A stretch of 64,000 bases of DNA, taken from assembly GCF_002860205.1 (NCBI RefSeq), contig NZ_PGVB01000016.1, positions 107,576 through 171,575 of the forward strand, written 5' to 3'. The notes beneath the pieces were generated by a model. That model searched no databases. It was given only the letters and a program-made list of their open reading frames with translations, and had not been told where the DNA came from. This stretch comes from Bacillus sp. T33-2 (GTDB lineage Bacteria > Bacillota > Bacilli > Bacillales > Cytobacillaceae). The translations under genes were made by a program, and so were the position numbers. This document shows, in pieces, positions 1-9,438 of this stretch. The first letter of the stretch is position 1. Every line of letters starts with the position of its first letter.

Positions 1-52
1 CTTCAGCGGGCCGTACTCTATCACTATTCAATAGAAAGATAGGAGGATTTTT

Positions 53-2718
53 ATGCAGAGGAAACGATTAATAATAAGAAAGTGTCCGCTTGTAAGCATA
101 GTTATTCTTTTGCTGTTCTCCATTTTTTCATTCCCTGGTTTAAATACTATCAAAGCACAAGGCCCATCAAATGAATCGCCACCTGTTATCCAGCCGACAC
201 CGCAATCGTTAAAATTAACCGGGAAAGGGTTCCCTCTGACACCTGTTGTTGGAATAGTGGCAGGAGAGAATACCGACAGGGCAGCATTAAGAGAGTTGGC
301 CAAAACTCTTATTTCCTCGGGAGTAAAAAAAATAAAACATTTTTCCGAAATGGAAAAGGCTGATACCCCAATAGTAATTTCCGTAGGTGGGCCAAATGAA
401 ACTAGTTCTTCCAATGAGATCCTTGAATCAATGGGTGTGCAAGGAACGGACGGCATGCTTTCAGAAGGGTATGTTGTTGTATCAGGCCATGCCAAAGGGA
501 GCGGGAAAAATATAGTTTTGGCCGGGACGGATGCAACCGGGACATTTTATGCTGTGAAAAGCTTCAGCCAGCTACTCAAAAAGCAGCAAGGCAAGACCTG
601 GATTCCAGAGGTAGAAGTACGGGATTTTCCGAAGATGCCAATCAGGGGAGTCATTGAAGGATTCTATGGAACCCCCTGGACACATGAAGCTCGTCTGGAC
701 CAGCTTGAATTTTACGGTGACCATAAGATGAACACCTATGTGTATGCGCCTAAAGATGATCCTTACCACAGAGACAAATGGCGGCTTGCTTACCCGAAAG
801 AGGATCTCAAGCGTTTAGGCAGTTTAGTAGACGCCGCAAAGCAGCATCATGTGAATTTTGTATTTACCATTTCTCCAGGTCTGGATGTTTGTTATTCAAA
901 GGAAAGCGAATTAAAGCTGCTGATTGATAAAGCCCAGGCAATGTATGACTTAGGCGTTCGTGATTTTGCCATCCTCCTGGATGATATTTTTCAGAATATG
1001 AATTGTGCGGAGGATGAGGAGAGGTTTGGAGGTTCAGAAAGTCCATTTGCTTCAGCCCATGCATACTTACTAAACAAGTTCAATGAACAGTTCGTTAAAA
1101 AGCATAGTGATATTAACCGGCTCATCACTGTCCCGACAGAATATTACCAGGCTGGCACCAGTCCTTACCGCAAAACTTTTGCGGACCAGGTGGACCCTGA
1201 CATATTAGTGTATTGGACTGGTATTGGAATAGCCGCCAAACAAATTACAGAGGAGGATGCAGACTCAATTTCGAAGATTTTCAAACATGACCTTTTAGTA
1301 TGGGACAATTACCCTGTCAATGACTATGCGAGGAACCGGCTCTTCCTGGCACCACTGAGCAACAGGGGGAAAAAGCTGACCGACCACGGAGTTGCGGGCT
1401 CGACAGCGAACCCGATGGAAGAAGCGGAAGCATCAAAAATATCATTGTATACCATTGCGGATTACACATGGAACCCGGAAGCATACAATCCACAAGAGTC
1501 ATGGGAGAACAGCCTGCGTGAATTTGGCGGAAGAGCGTATGAGCCTTTGAGGAAGTTTGCGGAAAATACTTTTTCATCACCTATGAACAGTGATGAATCA
1601 CCGGTCCTGAAGCCCAAAATACAGGCATTCTGGGAAGCATTTGACCAGGGAGGAGGGGCAGCCGAAGCGGATGCTCTTCACTCAGAATTTGCGAATATTG
1701 AAAATGCGCCATCACAGCTTCGGAAAAACCTTGAGAATAAAGCATTCCTGGAAGAAACAAGAGCCTGGCTTGATAAAACAGCCTACTACGGAAAAGCGGG
1801 AAAGCTTGCCGTGAAAATGTTAACGTCCCAATTACAGAGCGACAAAGAAAACACTGCCAAATATCGCGCCGAGCTGGATCAAGCTGTAAACAATGATACA
1901 ACCACGTTAACCATTCCGGAAAACAGGCAGGCTTCAAGGCAACTGGACGGCATCAACAGGTCTAGAGGCTCAGCTGAACTGATCCAGTACACGCCTGAGT
2001 TCGGGCTACGTACAGGAACAAATATATGGGGCTACGAAATCACGGTTGTGGACGGGAAAGTGGTTTCAGTCGGCGGCAATAATTCATTGATCCCCCAAAA
2101 TGGATATGTTTTAAGTGTCCATTCAGGAGGGGACGGCAAGTGGCTGGAAAATAACTCCCTCGTTGGCGCGAGGGTAGAAATAAAGGATCAGGTCGTGACC
2201 ATTTTCATTGATAAGGGTGAATATACAGTCCCTAATCTGAAAGAAATGGGACCGGGTGTAATGAGAGCCTTTATAAACAAAGCAATCAAAACGAATGACC
2301 TTTGGCTCGGAAAACGGGAAGGAGCCGGACCTTTCTCCACATTGGGAGCATGGAGTGAATTTACCCTTGAAAAAATGACAGATGGTGACCCTTCGACTCT
2401 TTACTGGACTAACAGTGGCCCAAAAGCAGGCGATTATATCGGAGTGGATTTAGGAGCAGTAAAAACGATCCGGAAAATCGATCTGTTAATGGCTTCGACA
2501 ACTGGTCCGTCCCGAGGCCTAACGATTACATCTATAATGGCAGCCTTGAAATCTCAGTTGATGGAACGAAATGGACTAAGCTTTCAGAATACAAAAACCA
2601 GGTTGAAATTCATTTTGAATTGGCTGAACACATGGATGCACGCTTCGTAAGGTTCCGTGTCACTGCTGACCAATCCAGCTGGGCTCAAATCCGTGAATTT
2701 AACGTTACCACTAATTAA
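53..2718 (+). pseudogene. Secreted GH84 beta-N-acetylglucosaminidase, frameshifted near the C-terminus
   Basis: Family GH84 enzymes (O-GlcNAcase/NagJ/hyaluronidase-like) remove beta-linked N-acetylglucosamine from glycans. A signal peptide covers about residues 1-36. The GH84 core has EGFYGTPW near residue 202, the APKDDPYHR motif, and the catalytic Asp pair at about D310-D311 (ILLDDIF). The C-terminal part starts an F5/8 type C (discoidin) carbohydrate-binding domain. The first frame stops at 2650 with nonsense residues. From about 2491 the next frame restores a good discoidin end (RPNDYIYNGSLEISVDG...) that stops at 2718. One missing G in 'atgg(g)cttc' at 2491-2492 explains the break. The catalytic part is intact, so the protein may still work. 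The start follows AGGAGGA at 41-47. It heads the amino-sugar locus. Confidence 0.85.
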
Positions 2719-2720
2719 CC

Positions 2721-2757
2721 AAGAAGGAGGGGCTCGTTTGAGTTCCTTCTTCCCTTA
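2721..2757 (+). terminator. Probable weak terminator after the GH84 gene
   Basis: AAGAAGGA and GGGCTC pair imperfectly with GAG and TCCTTCTT around a short loop, followed by a pyrimidine-rich stretch rather than a clean T run. Confidence 0.45.
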
Positions 2758-2909
2758 TATGTGAACGTATTAGCGGCTGACTTGTTTTAAAATGAAGTTT
2801 TTCTCCACCTTTTTTTTAAAAAATGAAGAATATATTCACAAAGTCAAAATAGTATGATAATATTATAGATACAAAGCATAGAAAGAGGTGGAACTATATA
2901 AAAAGCATC

Positions 2910-3626
2910 TTGATTGATATCTCTATGACCAGTACAATTCTCGAACGTCAGATAAACTTCTACATACTTCAACCAGAGACACCCCCAAATGAAACCATCA
3001 ACGTACTGTACGTTCAGGATGGCGACGATTACCTGAAGATCGGTAAAATCCAGGAATGCTTTGAGCAGCTTCTGAACGACCACCCCAGCAAGGCCGAGAA
3101 TCTTTCAATTATTCTCGTCCCGCCCGGAAACTCAATCGAAAGATACAATTTCTATCATCCAGAAGGTAGCAGCCATGAACAGTATTTAAAATTTTTCTAT
3201 AACGAGCTAATACCAGAAATTGAAAAAATTTTTGCAGGGAAAAGAAAGCGCATTCAAAGACAAGGGCTGCTTGGTGACTCACTTGGAGGTGCAGTATCCC
3301 TGTCGCTTTGTTGCCGTGCACCAGAAAAATGGACCCACCTCATCTTGCAATCAGCCGCTTTTTCACCAAAAAACCGTCAGGAAGCCAAAGCAGTACATGA
3401 CCTAAAAAACATTAAAATCTATCAGCTCGTTGGGAAAAAGGAAGACAGCTTCGTGTCACCCATATCAAATGAGCCACTGTACATCCTGACAAATAACCGT
3501 GAGATGCGCAAAGTCCTGGCCACAAAGCAGGTGGACGTAACTTACATAGAAGAGGACGAAGAGCATTTGTGGGTGTTTTGGCAACGGGATTTACCCAGAG
3601 CCTTATCATATTTTTTAAACAATTAA
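2910..3626 (+). CDS. Putative esterase of the esterase-D/enterochelin esterase type
   Basis: An alpha/beta hydrolase of about 238 residues. The nucleophile elbow GDSLGG, the N-terminal strand NVLYVQDGDDY and a C-terminal EEHLWVFW segment that could supply the catalytic His fit the PF00756 esterase family. There is no signal peptide, so it should be cytoplasmic. In this locus it could de-esterify imported sugars, but that is inferred only from position. The start is odd: the only good ribosome binding site (AGAGGTGG, 2884-2891) lies 6 nt before an ATA codon at 2898 and 18 nt before the TTG at 2910 used here. The binding-protein gene follows 13 nt downstream. Confidence 0.75.
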   Translation: MIDISMTSTILERQINFYILQPETPPNETINVLYVQDGDDYLKIGKIQECFEQLLNDHPSKAENLSIILVPPGNSIERYNFYHPEGSSHEQYLKFFYNELIPEIEKIFAGKRKRIQRQGLLGDSLGGAVSLSLCCRAPEKWTHLILQSAAFSPKNRQEAKAVHDLKNIKIYQLVGKKEDSFVSPISNEPLYILTNNREMRKVLATKQVDVTYIEEDEEHLWVFWQRDLPRALSYFLNN

Positions 3627-3639
3627 AGGGGGAAAAAGG

Positions 3640-4953
3640 ATGCTTAAACAGAAAAAGTTTTTGATGGCTTTACTTTTAATTTTCACGATGATTTTCTTTG
3701 CAGCCTGCAATAAAGACACTGCAAGTAATGAAACAGACAAAAAAACCGACGGCGGGAAATCAGAAGAGAACGTGGAAATCGAATTTTGGACAATGCAGCT
3801 GTCACCAACATTTGATGATTATATAAATGGTGTAATTTCAGATTTTGAAGCCGAGAATCCGAATATTAAGGTGAAATGGGTCGATGTGCCATGGGCTGAC
3901 ATGGAAAAGAAGATTTTAGCGGCGGTAGCTTCCAAAACTGCTCCGGATGTTGCGAACCTGAATCCGCAATTCGCCGCCAAGCTGGCCGAGCTTGACGCGC
4001 TTGTAGACATGGACAAAGCAGTACCTGACGATGTTCAAAAAGAATACTTTGAAGGCGTTTGGAAATCTAACACATTCGATGGCAAAACCTTCGGTATTCC
4101 TTGGTATTTATCTTCACAGGTAACGATGTACAATTCCAAGATTTTTGAACAAGCTGGCCTGGATCCGGAAAAAGCTCCTGCAACATTCGAAGAGCTCGGA
4201 GAAGTCGCTAAGCAAATCAAAGAAAAGACCGGCAAGTACGCATTTTTCCCGCCGCTTGATGGAAGCCATCTGTTAGAAGCGCTTGTGATGATGGGTGTCG
4301 ACTTAACCAATAAGGACATGACAAAAGCAGCTTTTAACACAAAAGAGGGAGTAGCTGCAGTCCAATACTTCGTGGACATGTATAAAAATGACTTAATTCC
4401 ACGCGAAGTACTGACTGAAGGCCACGCAAAAGCAATTGATATGTACAATGCCGGACAGCTTGCCATTTTGGCTTCAGGTCCACAGTTCTTGAACCAGGTA
4501 AAAGAAAACGCACCAGAGATACTGGAAGCAACTAAATCAGCTCCACAAATCACAGGAAAGACGGGCAAGAAAAACACGGCGGCGATGAACCTGGTTGTTC
4601 CTAAGCAAAGCAAGCACCAGGACGCTGCGGTAAAATTCTCAATCTTTATCACAAATGCTGAAAACCAGGTCAAATTCGATAAGATTGTCCCAATTTTGCC
4701 GTCAATTGAAACAGCTTTGGACGACCCATTCTTTAACGAGCTTCCGGAAAACGCAACACCGATTGATAAAGCGCGTATCGTATCCGCAAGTGAACTGAAA
4801 GAAAGCGAAGTATTGGTGCCTCCTATGAAAAACTATGAAGATCTTAAAACATCGATCAATGAGGCTGTCCAGGCTGCCATGCTTGGAGAAATCACTGCCA
4901 AGAAGGCAATAGAGCAGGCTGAGCAGAAGTGGAATGAAATTTTAGCTCAATAA
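3640..4953 (+). CDS. Sugar ABC transporter substrate-binding lipoprotein
   Basis: A 437-residue extracellular solute-binding protein of the carbohydrate (SBP_bac_1, MalE-like) group. Its lipoprotein signal peptide ends in FAAC, with the lipidated cysteine at residue 23, followed by an Asn/Lys/Asp-rich tether. The body has the typical EFWTMQLSP start and DVPWADMEKKI and SQVTMYNSKIF segments. It should deliver the substrate to the permeases at 7521-9301. No ATPase is encoded here; these importers usually share an MsmX-type ATPase encoded elsewhere. A hairpin directly after the gene probably lets this subunit be made in excess. Confidence 0.92.
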   Translation: MLKQKKFLMALLLIFTMIFFAACNKDTASNETDKKTDGGKSEENVEIEFWTMQLSPTFDDYINGVISDFEAENPNIKVKWVDVPWADMEKKILAAVASKTAPDVANLNPQFAAKLAELDALVDMDKAVPDDVQKEYFEGVWKSNTFDGKTFGIPWYLSSQVTMYNSKIFEQAGLDPEKAPATFEELGEVAKQIKEKTGKYAFFPPLDGSHLLEALVMMGVDLTNKDMTKAAFNTKEGVAAVQYFVDMYKNDLIPREVLTEGHAKAIDMYNAGQLAILASGPQFLNQVKENAPEILEATKSAPQITGKTGKKNTAAMNLVVPKQSKHQDAAVKFSIFITNAENQVKFDKIVPILPSIETALDDPFFNELPENATPIDKARIVSASELKESEVLVPPMKNYEDLKTSINEAVQAAMLGEITAKKAIEQAEQKWNEILAQ

Positions 4954-4969
4954 CCTATTAGCTGTGGGG

Positions 4970-4999
4970 GAAGGGAGGTTTTCTCCCTTCTTTATTTCT
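4970..4999 (+). terminator. Intra-operon hairpin/attenuator after the binding-protein gene
   Basis: GAAGGGAG (4970-4977) pairs with CTCCCTTC (4983-4990) around a small loop, followed by TTTATTTCTT. It lies between the binding protein and nanE, where partial termination would keep binding-protein transcripts in excess. Confidence 0.75.
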
Positions 5000-5043
5000 T
5001 CCTGATTTACATACTCAAGGAATTGAAATGGTGGTGGGCATTT

Positions 5044-5778
5044 TTGACAAGTAAGGGAAACTTTTTTGAGCAGGTGAAAGGCAAATTGATTGTATCCTGT
5101 CAGGCATTAAAAAATGAACCTCTTTTCGGTGCCGACATGATGGGGAAAATGGCAAAGGCAGCTGAAATGGGCGGTGCTGCGGCAATCCGTGCAAATGGAA
5201 CCGAAGATATCCGTGCAATAAAAAAGTCAGTACACTTGCCGGTAATCGGCTTGATCAAACAGGACTACCCGGACAGCGATGTATATATAACCCCGACAAG
5301 GAAAGAAATGGATGAACTGATTGCCGCTGGAGCCGACATAATCGCTCTTGATGCAACCAGCCGTAAACGGCCCAATGGGGAAAGCCTTCAGGAACTTGTC
5401 AATTATTTAAAGGATAAAAATCAGCTAATTATGGCTGATATCTCTACATATGAAGAAGGAATCCACGCAGCCGGGCTCGGATTTGATTGCGTTTCGACAA
5501 CCCTTTCAGGCTATACGAGCTACTCACGCCAGGAAGATGGACCAGATTTGGAACTTGTTGAAAGGCTGGCGAAGACGGTTGCGGTTCCCGTAGTTGCTGA
5601 AGGACGCATCACTTCACCCTCTCAAGCCGCCAAGGCACTGCAATCAGGAGCGTTCACAGTCGTGGTAGGATCCGCGATTACAAGGCCCCAGATTATAACG
5701 AAAATGTATATCGAAGCAATATCAAAGGATGTGAAGCAAAATGAAAGCACAGAGTACGCAGTCAAAGAGCAAGCTTAG
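5044..5778 (+). CDS. nanE: N-acetylmannosamine-6-phosphate 2-epimerase
   Basis: NanE turns ManNAc-6-P into GlcNAc-6-P, feeding NagA and NagB. The TIM-barrel sequence has KGKLIVSCQAL, GAAAIRANG, the KQDYPDSDVYITPT phosphate and substrate region, GADIIALDATSRKRP and VVAEGRI, all typical of NanE. The start is unclear. Homology begins at VKGKLIVSC (GTG at 5074). TTG codons at 5044 and 5023 are in frame, but none has a well-spaced binding site; 5044 is used because of the G-rich stretch before it. The end overlaps the regulator gene by 38 nt. No sialate lyase (nanA) is in the window, so free ManNAc or a ManNAc-containing glycan is a likelier substrate than sialic acid. Confidence 0.9.
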   Translation: MTSKGNFFEQVKGKLIVSCQALKNEPLFGADMMGKMAKAAEMGGAAAIRANGTEDIRAIKKSVHLPVIGLIKQDYPDSDVYITPTRKEMDELIAAGADIIALDATSRKRPNGESLQELVNYLKDKNQLIMADISTYEEGIHAAGLGFDCVSTTLSGYTSYSRQEDGPDLELVERLAKTVAVPVVAEGRITSPSQAAKALQSGAFTVVVGSAITRPQIITKMYIEAISKDVKQNESTEYAVKEQA

Positions 5779-6592
5779 CTTCGTTATTAACAGTTATTAC
5801 CCATCACTGACCAAATCTGAACAAAAGGTAGCGAATGTTGTCCTCGAACAGATGGATAAAGTGATTTATTATTCGGTTACTGATCTCGCTGACGTGGCGG
5901 AAGTTGGGGAGACTACTGTCCTTCGTTTTTGCCGGAAAATTGGCTTAAAGGGCTACCAGGAATTTAAACTCGCCATCGCAAAGGATTTACCATCACAAAT
6001 GCAGGAGGAACCAGAAAACCAAGTATTCAGCCTTACTAGCTCTATTGCGATGCACACAAAAAACGCAATTGATGAAACGGTAAATATGATGGATGAAGCC
6101 ACTCTGCAAAAGGTAATTGATTTACTGGCTGGTGCAGCGTCTGTCTACTTTTTCGGTGTGGGGACCTCGGGCCTGACAGCACTTGATGCGAAAAATCGAC
6201 TGTTGCGGATTGGCCGCCGGACTGATGCAGTGATTGATCCTCATATGCAGGCGATGACAGCGGCAACTTTGGGACCAGACGATGTTGTGGTTGGTTTCAG
6301 TGTTTCAGGGAGTACGAAAGATACGATCGATTCCTTGCAGATAGCAAGAGACAACGGCGTCAAAGTAGTTGCGATTACTTATTATGCCAGATCGCCTGTT
6401 ACGAAGGTGGCAGACCATGTACTCTTAAGCGGCGGCAAGGAATCGCCACTTGAAGGTGGATCGCTTGCCGCAAAAATCTCCCAGCTGTTCGTGATTGATC
6501 TCATATGCACAGGGCTGGCGATGCAGGACAAAATCTATACCGTCAAAATGAAAGAGAAAACAGCACAAGCAGTGGTCAGCAAAATTTATTAA
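5741..6592 (+). CDS. MurR/RpiR family transcriptional regulator
   Basis: A 283-residue RpiR-type regulator. The N-terminal helix-turn-helix (about residues 20-75) contains LADVAEVGETTVLRFCRKIGLKGYQEFK. The C-terminal SIS domain (about 115-260) has the phosphosugar-binding signatures FFGVGTSG and GFSVSGSTKDT. Such proteins sense a sugar phosphate and switch the local catabolic operon; the ligand here is probably ManNAc-6-P or GlcNAc-6-P, an inference from neighbouring nanE and the ROK kinase. Translation is probably coupled to nanE, whose 3' end it overlaps. Confidence 0.92.
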   Translation: MKAQSTQSKSKLSFVINSYYPSLTKSEQKVANVVLEQMDKVIYYSVTDLADVAEVGETTVLRFCRKIGLKGYQEFKLAIAKDLPSQMQEEPENQVFSLTSSIAMHTKNAIDETVNMMDEATLQKVIDLLAGAASVYFFGVGTSGLTALDAKNRLLRIGRRTDAVIDPHMQAMTAATLGPDDVVVGFSVSGSTKDTIDSLQIARDNGVKVVAITYYARSPVTKVADHVLLSGGKESPLEGGSLAAKISQLFVIDLICTGLAMQDKIYTVKMKEKTAQAVVSKIY

Positions 6593-6618
6593 GACGGGAT
6601 AGTGACGGAGGTGCAATC

Positions 6619-7530
6619 ATGAAGGCAATCGGGATAGATATCGGAGGGACCGGAGTTAAGGGTGGCATCATTGGCAGTGATGGAGTGATGTTGCGCCGCG
6701 AAGCTGTAAAGACAAATGTATTGAACAACCGCGAAGGAGTGCTGGAGTCGCTGTTTTCAGTGATTGATTCACTGCTTGAAAAGGAGGAAGACATTGTCGG
6801 CATCGGAGTCGGTACAGCAGGAAGAGTGAAGACTGATACGGGCGAGGTAGTATATGCAACGGCAAATTTGCCCGGCTGGCAAGGAACCAGGGTGGGCCAG
6901 CTCCTTACTGAACGTTACCAGCTTCCAAGCTTTATTGAAAATGACGCGAACGCCGCCCTGATTGGAGAAGCATGGAAGGGAAGAGAGCGAAAATTCGTGT
7001 CTGTTACCATGCTGACTTTGGGAACAGGTGTCGGAGGAGCAAATATGTTAGGCGGGAAAGTCGTGACCGGAGGACATTACCAAAGTGGTGAGTGGGGTCA
7101 TGTGGTGCTCGTTCCTGACGGCCGCCCATGCAACTGCGGCATGAAAGGCTGCATCGAGCAATATTTGTCAGGAAGTGCCCTTGTCAAGAGTGCAAATGAG
7201 GGGACAAGCATTAATTTTTCGCATGGCAAAGACATTTTCAGGGCTTTTTCAGACGGAATTGAAGAAATCAAAAAGGTTGTAGATACCTATCTTGACCACT
7301 TGGCACTTGCCATATACAACATCTCTGTTTCTGTCGACCCTGAAGCGGTGATCATAGGAGGCGGCGTAATCGATTCAAAGGAATACTGGTGGGATTTTTT
7401 ACTTAAAAAACTTGATAAGTATAACGTCCCAACGAAAATACTGCCTGCTAAATTGGGCAATGAAGCCGGCATGTTTGGAGCGGCCAAGCTTGTGTTTGAC
7501 GGAGTTAAGAAAAGAGGGAAATGTCAGTGA
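6619..7530 (+). CDS. ROK family sugar kinase (N-acetylmannosamine kinase-like)
   Basis: A 303-residue ROK kinase. The ATP-binding start is IGIDIGGTGVKGG; the catalytic Asp lies in FIENDANAA (about D109); the ROK zinc site is formed by a His near 161 and the cysteines of CNCGMKGC (C171, C173, C178). Next to nanE its likely job is phosphorylation of ManNAc, but glucose or GlcNAc cannot be excluded from sequence. The ATG at 6619 is chosen because GGAGGTG lies just before it and because the protein then starts at the ATP-binding motif. It overlaps the downstream permease gene by 10 nt. Confidence 0.88.
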   Translation: MKAIGIDIGGTGVKGGIIGSDGVMLRREAVKTNVLNNREGVLESLFSVIDSLLEKEEDIVGIGVGTAGRVKTDTGEVVYATANLPGWQGTRVGQLLTERYQLPSFIENDANAALIGEAWKGRERKFVSVTMLTLGTGVGGANMLGGKVVTGGHYQSGEWGHVVLVPDGRPCNCGMKGCIEQYLSGSALVKSANEGTSINFSHGKDIFRAFSDGIEEIKKVVDTYLDHLALAIYNISVSVDPEAVIIGGGVIDSKEYWWDFLLKKLDKYNVPTKILPAKLGNEAGMFGAAKLVFDGVKKRGKCQ

Positions 7531-8402
7531 AAAGGAATCAGTTGACTCCATATTTATTTTTGCTGCCCGGCAGCATTATTCTCGGCGCATTTATTTTTTA
7601 TCCAATGCTAAACGCAATCTGGCTGAGCTTTACCGATTATAACATGGTGACTCAGGCCAGTTTTACAGGACTGGAAAATTATAAGAAATTATTTGCGGAT
7701 GAACTATTTTGGAAGGTGCTCGGGCAGACATTCCTGTATTTAATTATTGTAGTGCCTGCACTTGTCATCCTGCCCATTTTCCTCGCCATTCTCGTCAATC
7801 AGCAGGTGAAGGGGATTGCCTTTTTCCGCTCGGCCTATTACGTCCCGGTTGTTACATCGATGGTTGTCGTCGGGATCATGTGGAAATGGGTTTATGCTGA
7901 TACAGGAATCCTGAATTATTTGCTTCAGGCAACAGGCATTATCGATAGCCCGGTGCATTGGCTGACATCGACTTCCACTTCCATCTTTGCTGTCATGGCC
8001 GTCACTATCTGGAAAGGGCTTGGCTATTATATGGTAATTTACTTGGCAGGGCTGCAGTCAATTCCGTCGGATTTATATGAGGCGGCCGACATTGATGGTG
8101 CAAGCAAGTGGAAACAAATTCTACATATCACCATACCGCTCTTAATGCCTTCCATAATGATTGTTTCTATCATGTCTTCAATATCTGCGATGAAGGTTTT
8201 CGAGGAGATATATGTAATGACAGGCGGGGGTCCGCTAAACAGTTCAAAAACACTGGTATTTTACATTTACCAGCAAGCTTTTGAAAAACTGCAAATGGGT
8301 TATGCCAGTGCGGCGGGTGTAATCTTATTCCTGCTTACACTGGTCCTCTCGGTCTTCAATTTAAGATTCATGGGCAAAAAAGAAGAAGCTATTAAGGGGT
8401 GA
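7521..8402 (+). CDS. Sugar ABC transporter permease (MalF/UgpA type)
   Basis: A 293-residue integral membrane protein with about six transmembrane helices. The EAA loop is visible as DLYEAADIDGASKWKQILHITIPLL, which contacts the ATPase. It belongs to the binding-protein-dependent carbohydrate permease family and pairs with the next permease and the lipoprotein at 3640. It starts at an ATG inside the end of the kinase gene, preceded by AGAGGGAAA. Confidence 0.93.
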   Translation: MSVKRNQLTPYLFLLPGSIILGAFIFYPMLNAIWLSFTDYNMVTQASFTGLENYKKLFADELFWKVLGQTFLYLIIVVPALVILPIFLAILVNQQVKGIAFFRSAYYVPVVTSMVVVGIMWKWVYADTGILNYLLQATGIIDSPVHWLTSTSTSIFAVMAVTIWKGLGYYMVIYLAGLQSIPSDLYEAADIDGASKWKQILHITIPLLMPSIMIVSIMSSISAMKVFEEIYVMTGGGPLNSSKTLVFYIYQQAFEKLQMGYASAAGVILFLLTLVLSVFNLRFMGKKEEAIKG

Positions 8403-8407
8403 TCAAC

Positions 8408-9301
8408 ATGCCTTCACCAATCATTGAAAAAAATACAAGCGTACCGGCAATCGAGCTAAATAGGGATAAGTCCTACATGAAAAAAGCAATTAAACTGATC
8501 ACCACCTACACGTTACTGCTGTTTATCACCGTGCTTACAGTCGGTCCTTTTTTATGGCTCGTGGCGACCTCACTTAAATCTGGGAGTGAAAATATTTTTC
8601 AGTACCCACCCAAATTTATACCGGAGAATCCGACCTTGAGTAACTATAAGGGAGTTATGGAGGCATTTCCATTTTGGCGGTATTTAATGAACAGCACGAT
8701 CGTCTCGTTGTTGACGGTCACCTTTAATATCATATTCTGCTCACTTGCGGCGTATCCACTTGCCCGGATGAATTTTAAAGGCAAAAACATCGTGTTCATC
8801 CTCATTATCAGCACGATGATGATCCCGTTCCAGCTATTGATGATTCCGATCTATCTTTTATCATTGGAGCTGGGCCTCCAAAATACCTATGCAGGGCTTG
8901 TGTTGCCGCATGCGACAACGGCATTCGGCATCTTTTTGATGCGCCAGGCGTTTTTTACGATTCCTTACGAGCTCGATGAATCGGGCCGAATGGATGGAGC
9001 CAACTCGTTCCAAATATGGTGGAAAATTTTAGTTCCTCTAGTGAAACCATCAATTGTGACACTGGCTATTTTTACATTTGTCACAGCGTGGGGGGACTTC
9101 TTGTGGCCGCTTATTATTACCAATGATGAAAGCATGTATACATTGCCTCTGGGAGTGAACACCCTGGCCGGAAATTTTTCGTCAAACTGGCGCCTCATCG
9201 CAGCGGGGGCGGTTATTTCTGTTCTGCCAATTATTGTCTTCTTTGCCGTCATGCAGCGCCACTTCATTGAAGGAGCAATGAAAGGAGCCGTTAAAGGATG
9301 A
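8408..9301 (+). CDS. Sugar ABC transporter permease (MalG/UgpE type)
   Basis: A 297-residue inner-membrane permease with six helices and the EAA motif ELDESGRMDGANSFQIWWKILVPL. The ATG at 8408 follows AAGGGGTG at good distance; an upstream in-frame GTG at 8399 overlaps the previous stop and is less likely. It completes the transmembrane pore of this importer. Its last codons overlap an ATG at 9298 (ATGA overlap), the trace of another gene start. Confidence 0.92.
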   Translation: MPSPIIEKNTSVPAIELNRDKSYMKKAIKLITTYTLLLFITVLTVGPFLWLVATSLKSGSENIFQYPPKFIPENPTLSNYKGVMEAFPFWRYLMNSTIVSLLTVTFNIIFCSLAAYPLARMNFKGKNIVFILIISTMMIPFQLLMIPIYLLSLELGLQNTYAGLVLPHATTAFGIFLMRQAFFTIPYELDESGRMDGANSFQIWWKILVPLVKPSIVTLAIFTFVTAWGDFLWPLIITNDESMYTLPLGVNTLAGNFSSNWRLIAAGAVISVLPIIVFFAVMQRHFIEGAMKGAVKG

Positions 9302-9393
9302 CGGAAAAAAGCCATATACGCTATATCGCGTTTCACAACCACTCGGACCGGGAGTGCTACTTCCCTTGTGAAGTTCATGACTGGCACGAATAA
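9298..9393 (+). pseudogene. 31-codon remnant of an operon gene
   Basis: An ATG overlaps the permease stop codon in the ATGA arrangement typical of coupled operon genes, preceded by AAAGG. The frame runs only 31 codons (MTEKSHIRYIAFHNHS...) before TAA. The next 45 nt to the DUF4127 gene hold an unrelated short open frame. It may be the head of a gene lost by deletion, or a real tiny peptide. I do not recognise it. Confidence 0.35.
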
Positions 9394-9438
9394 GATTGCC
9401 ACGTATATGATTGAATTTGAGGAAAGCGGGGACATAAA

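Noticed and set aside
5044..7530. Sialic acid catabolism as the definite role of the nanE locus
   Set aside because: No N-acetylneuraminate lyase or sialidase with catalytic residues is present; ManNAc or another amino sugar is equally possible.
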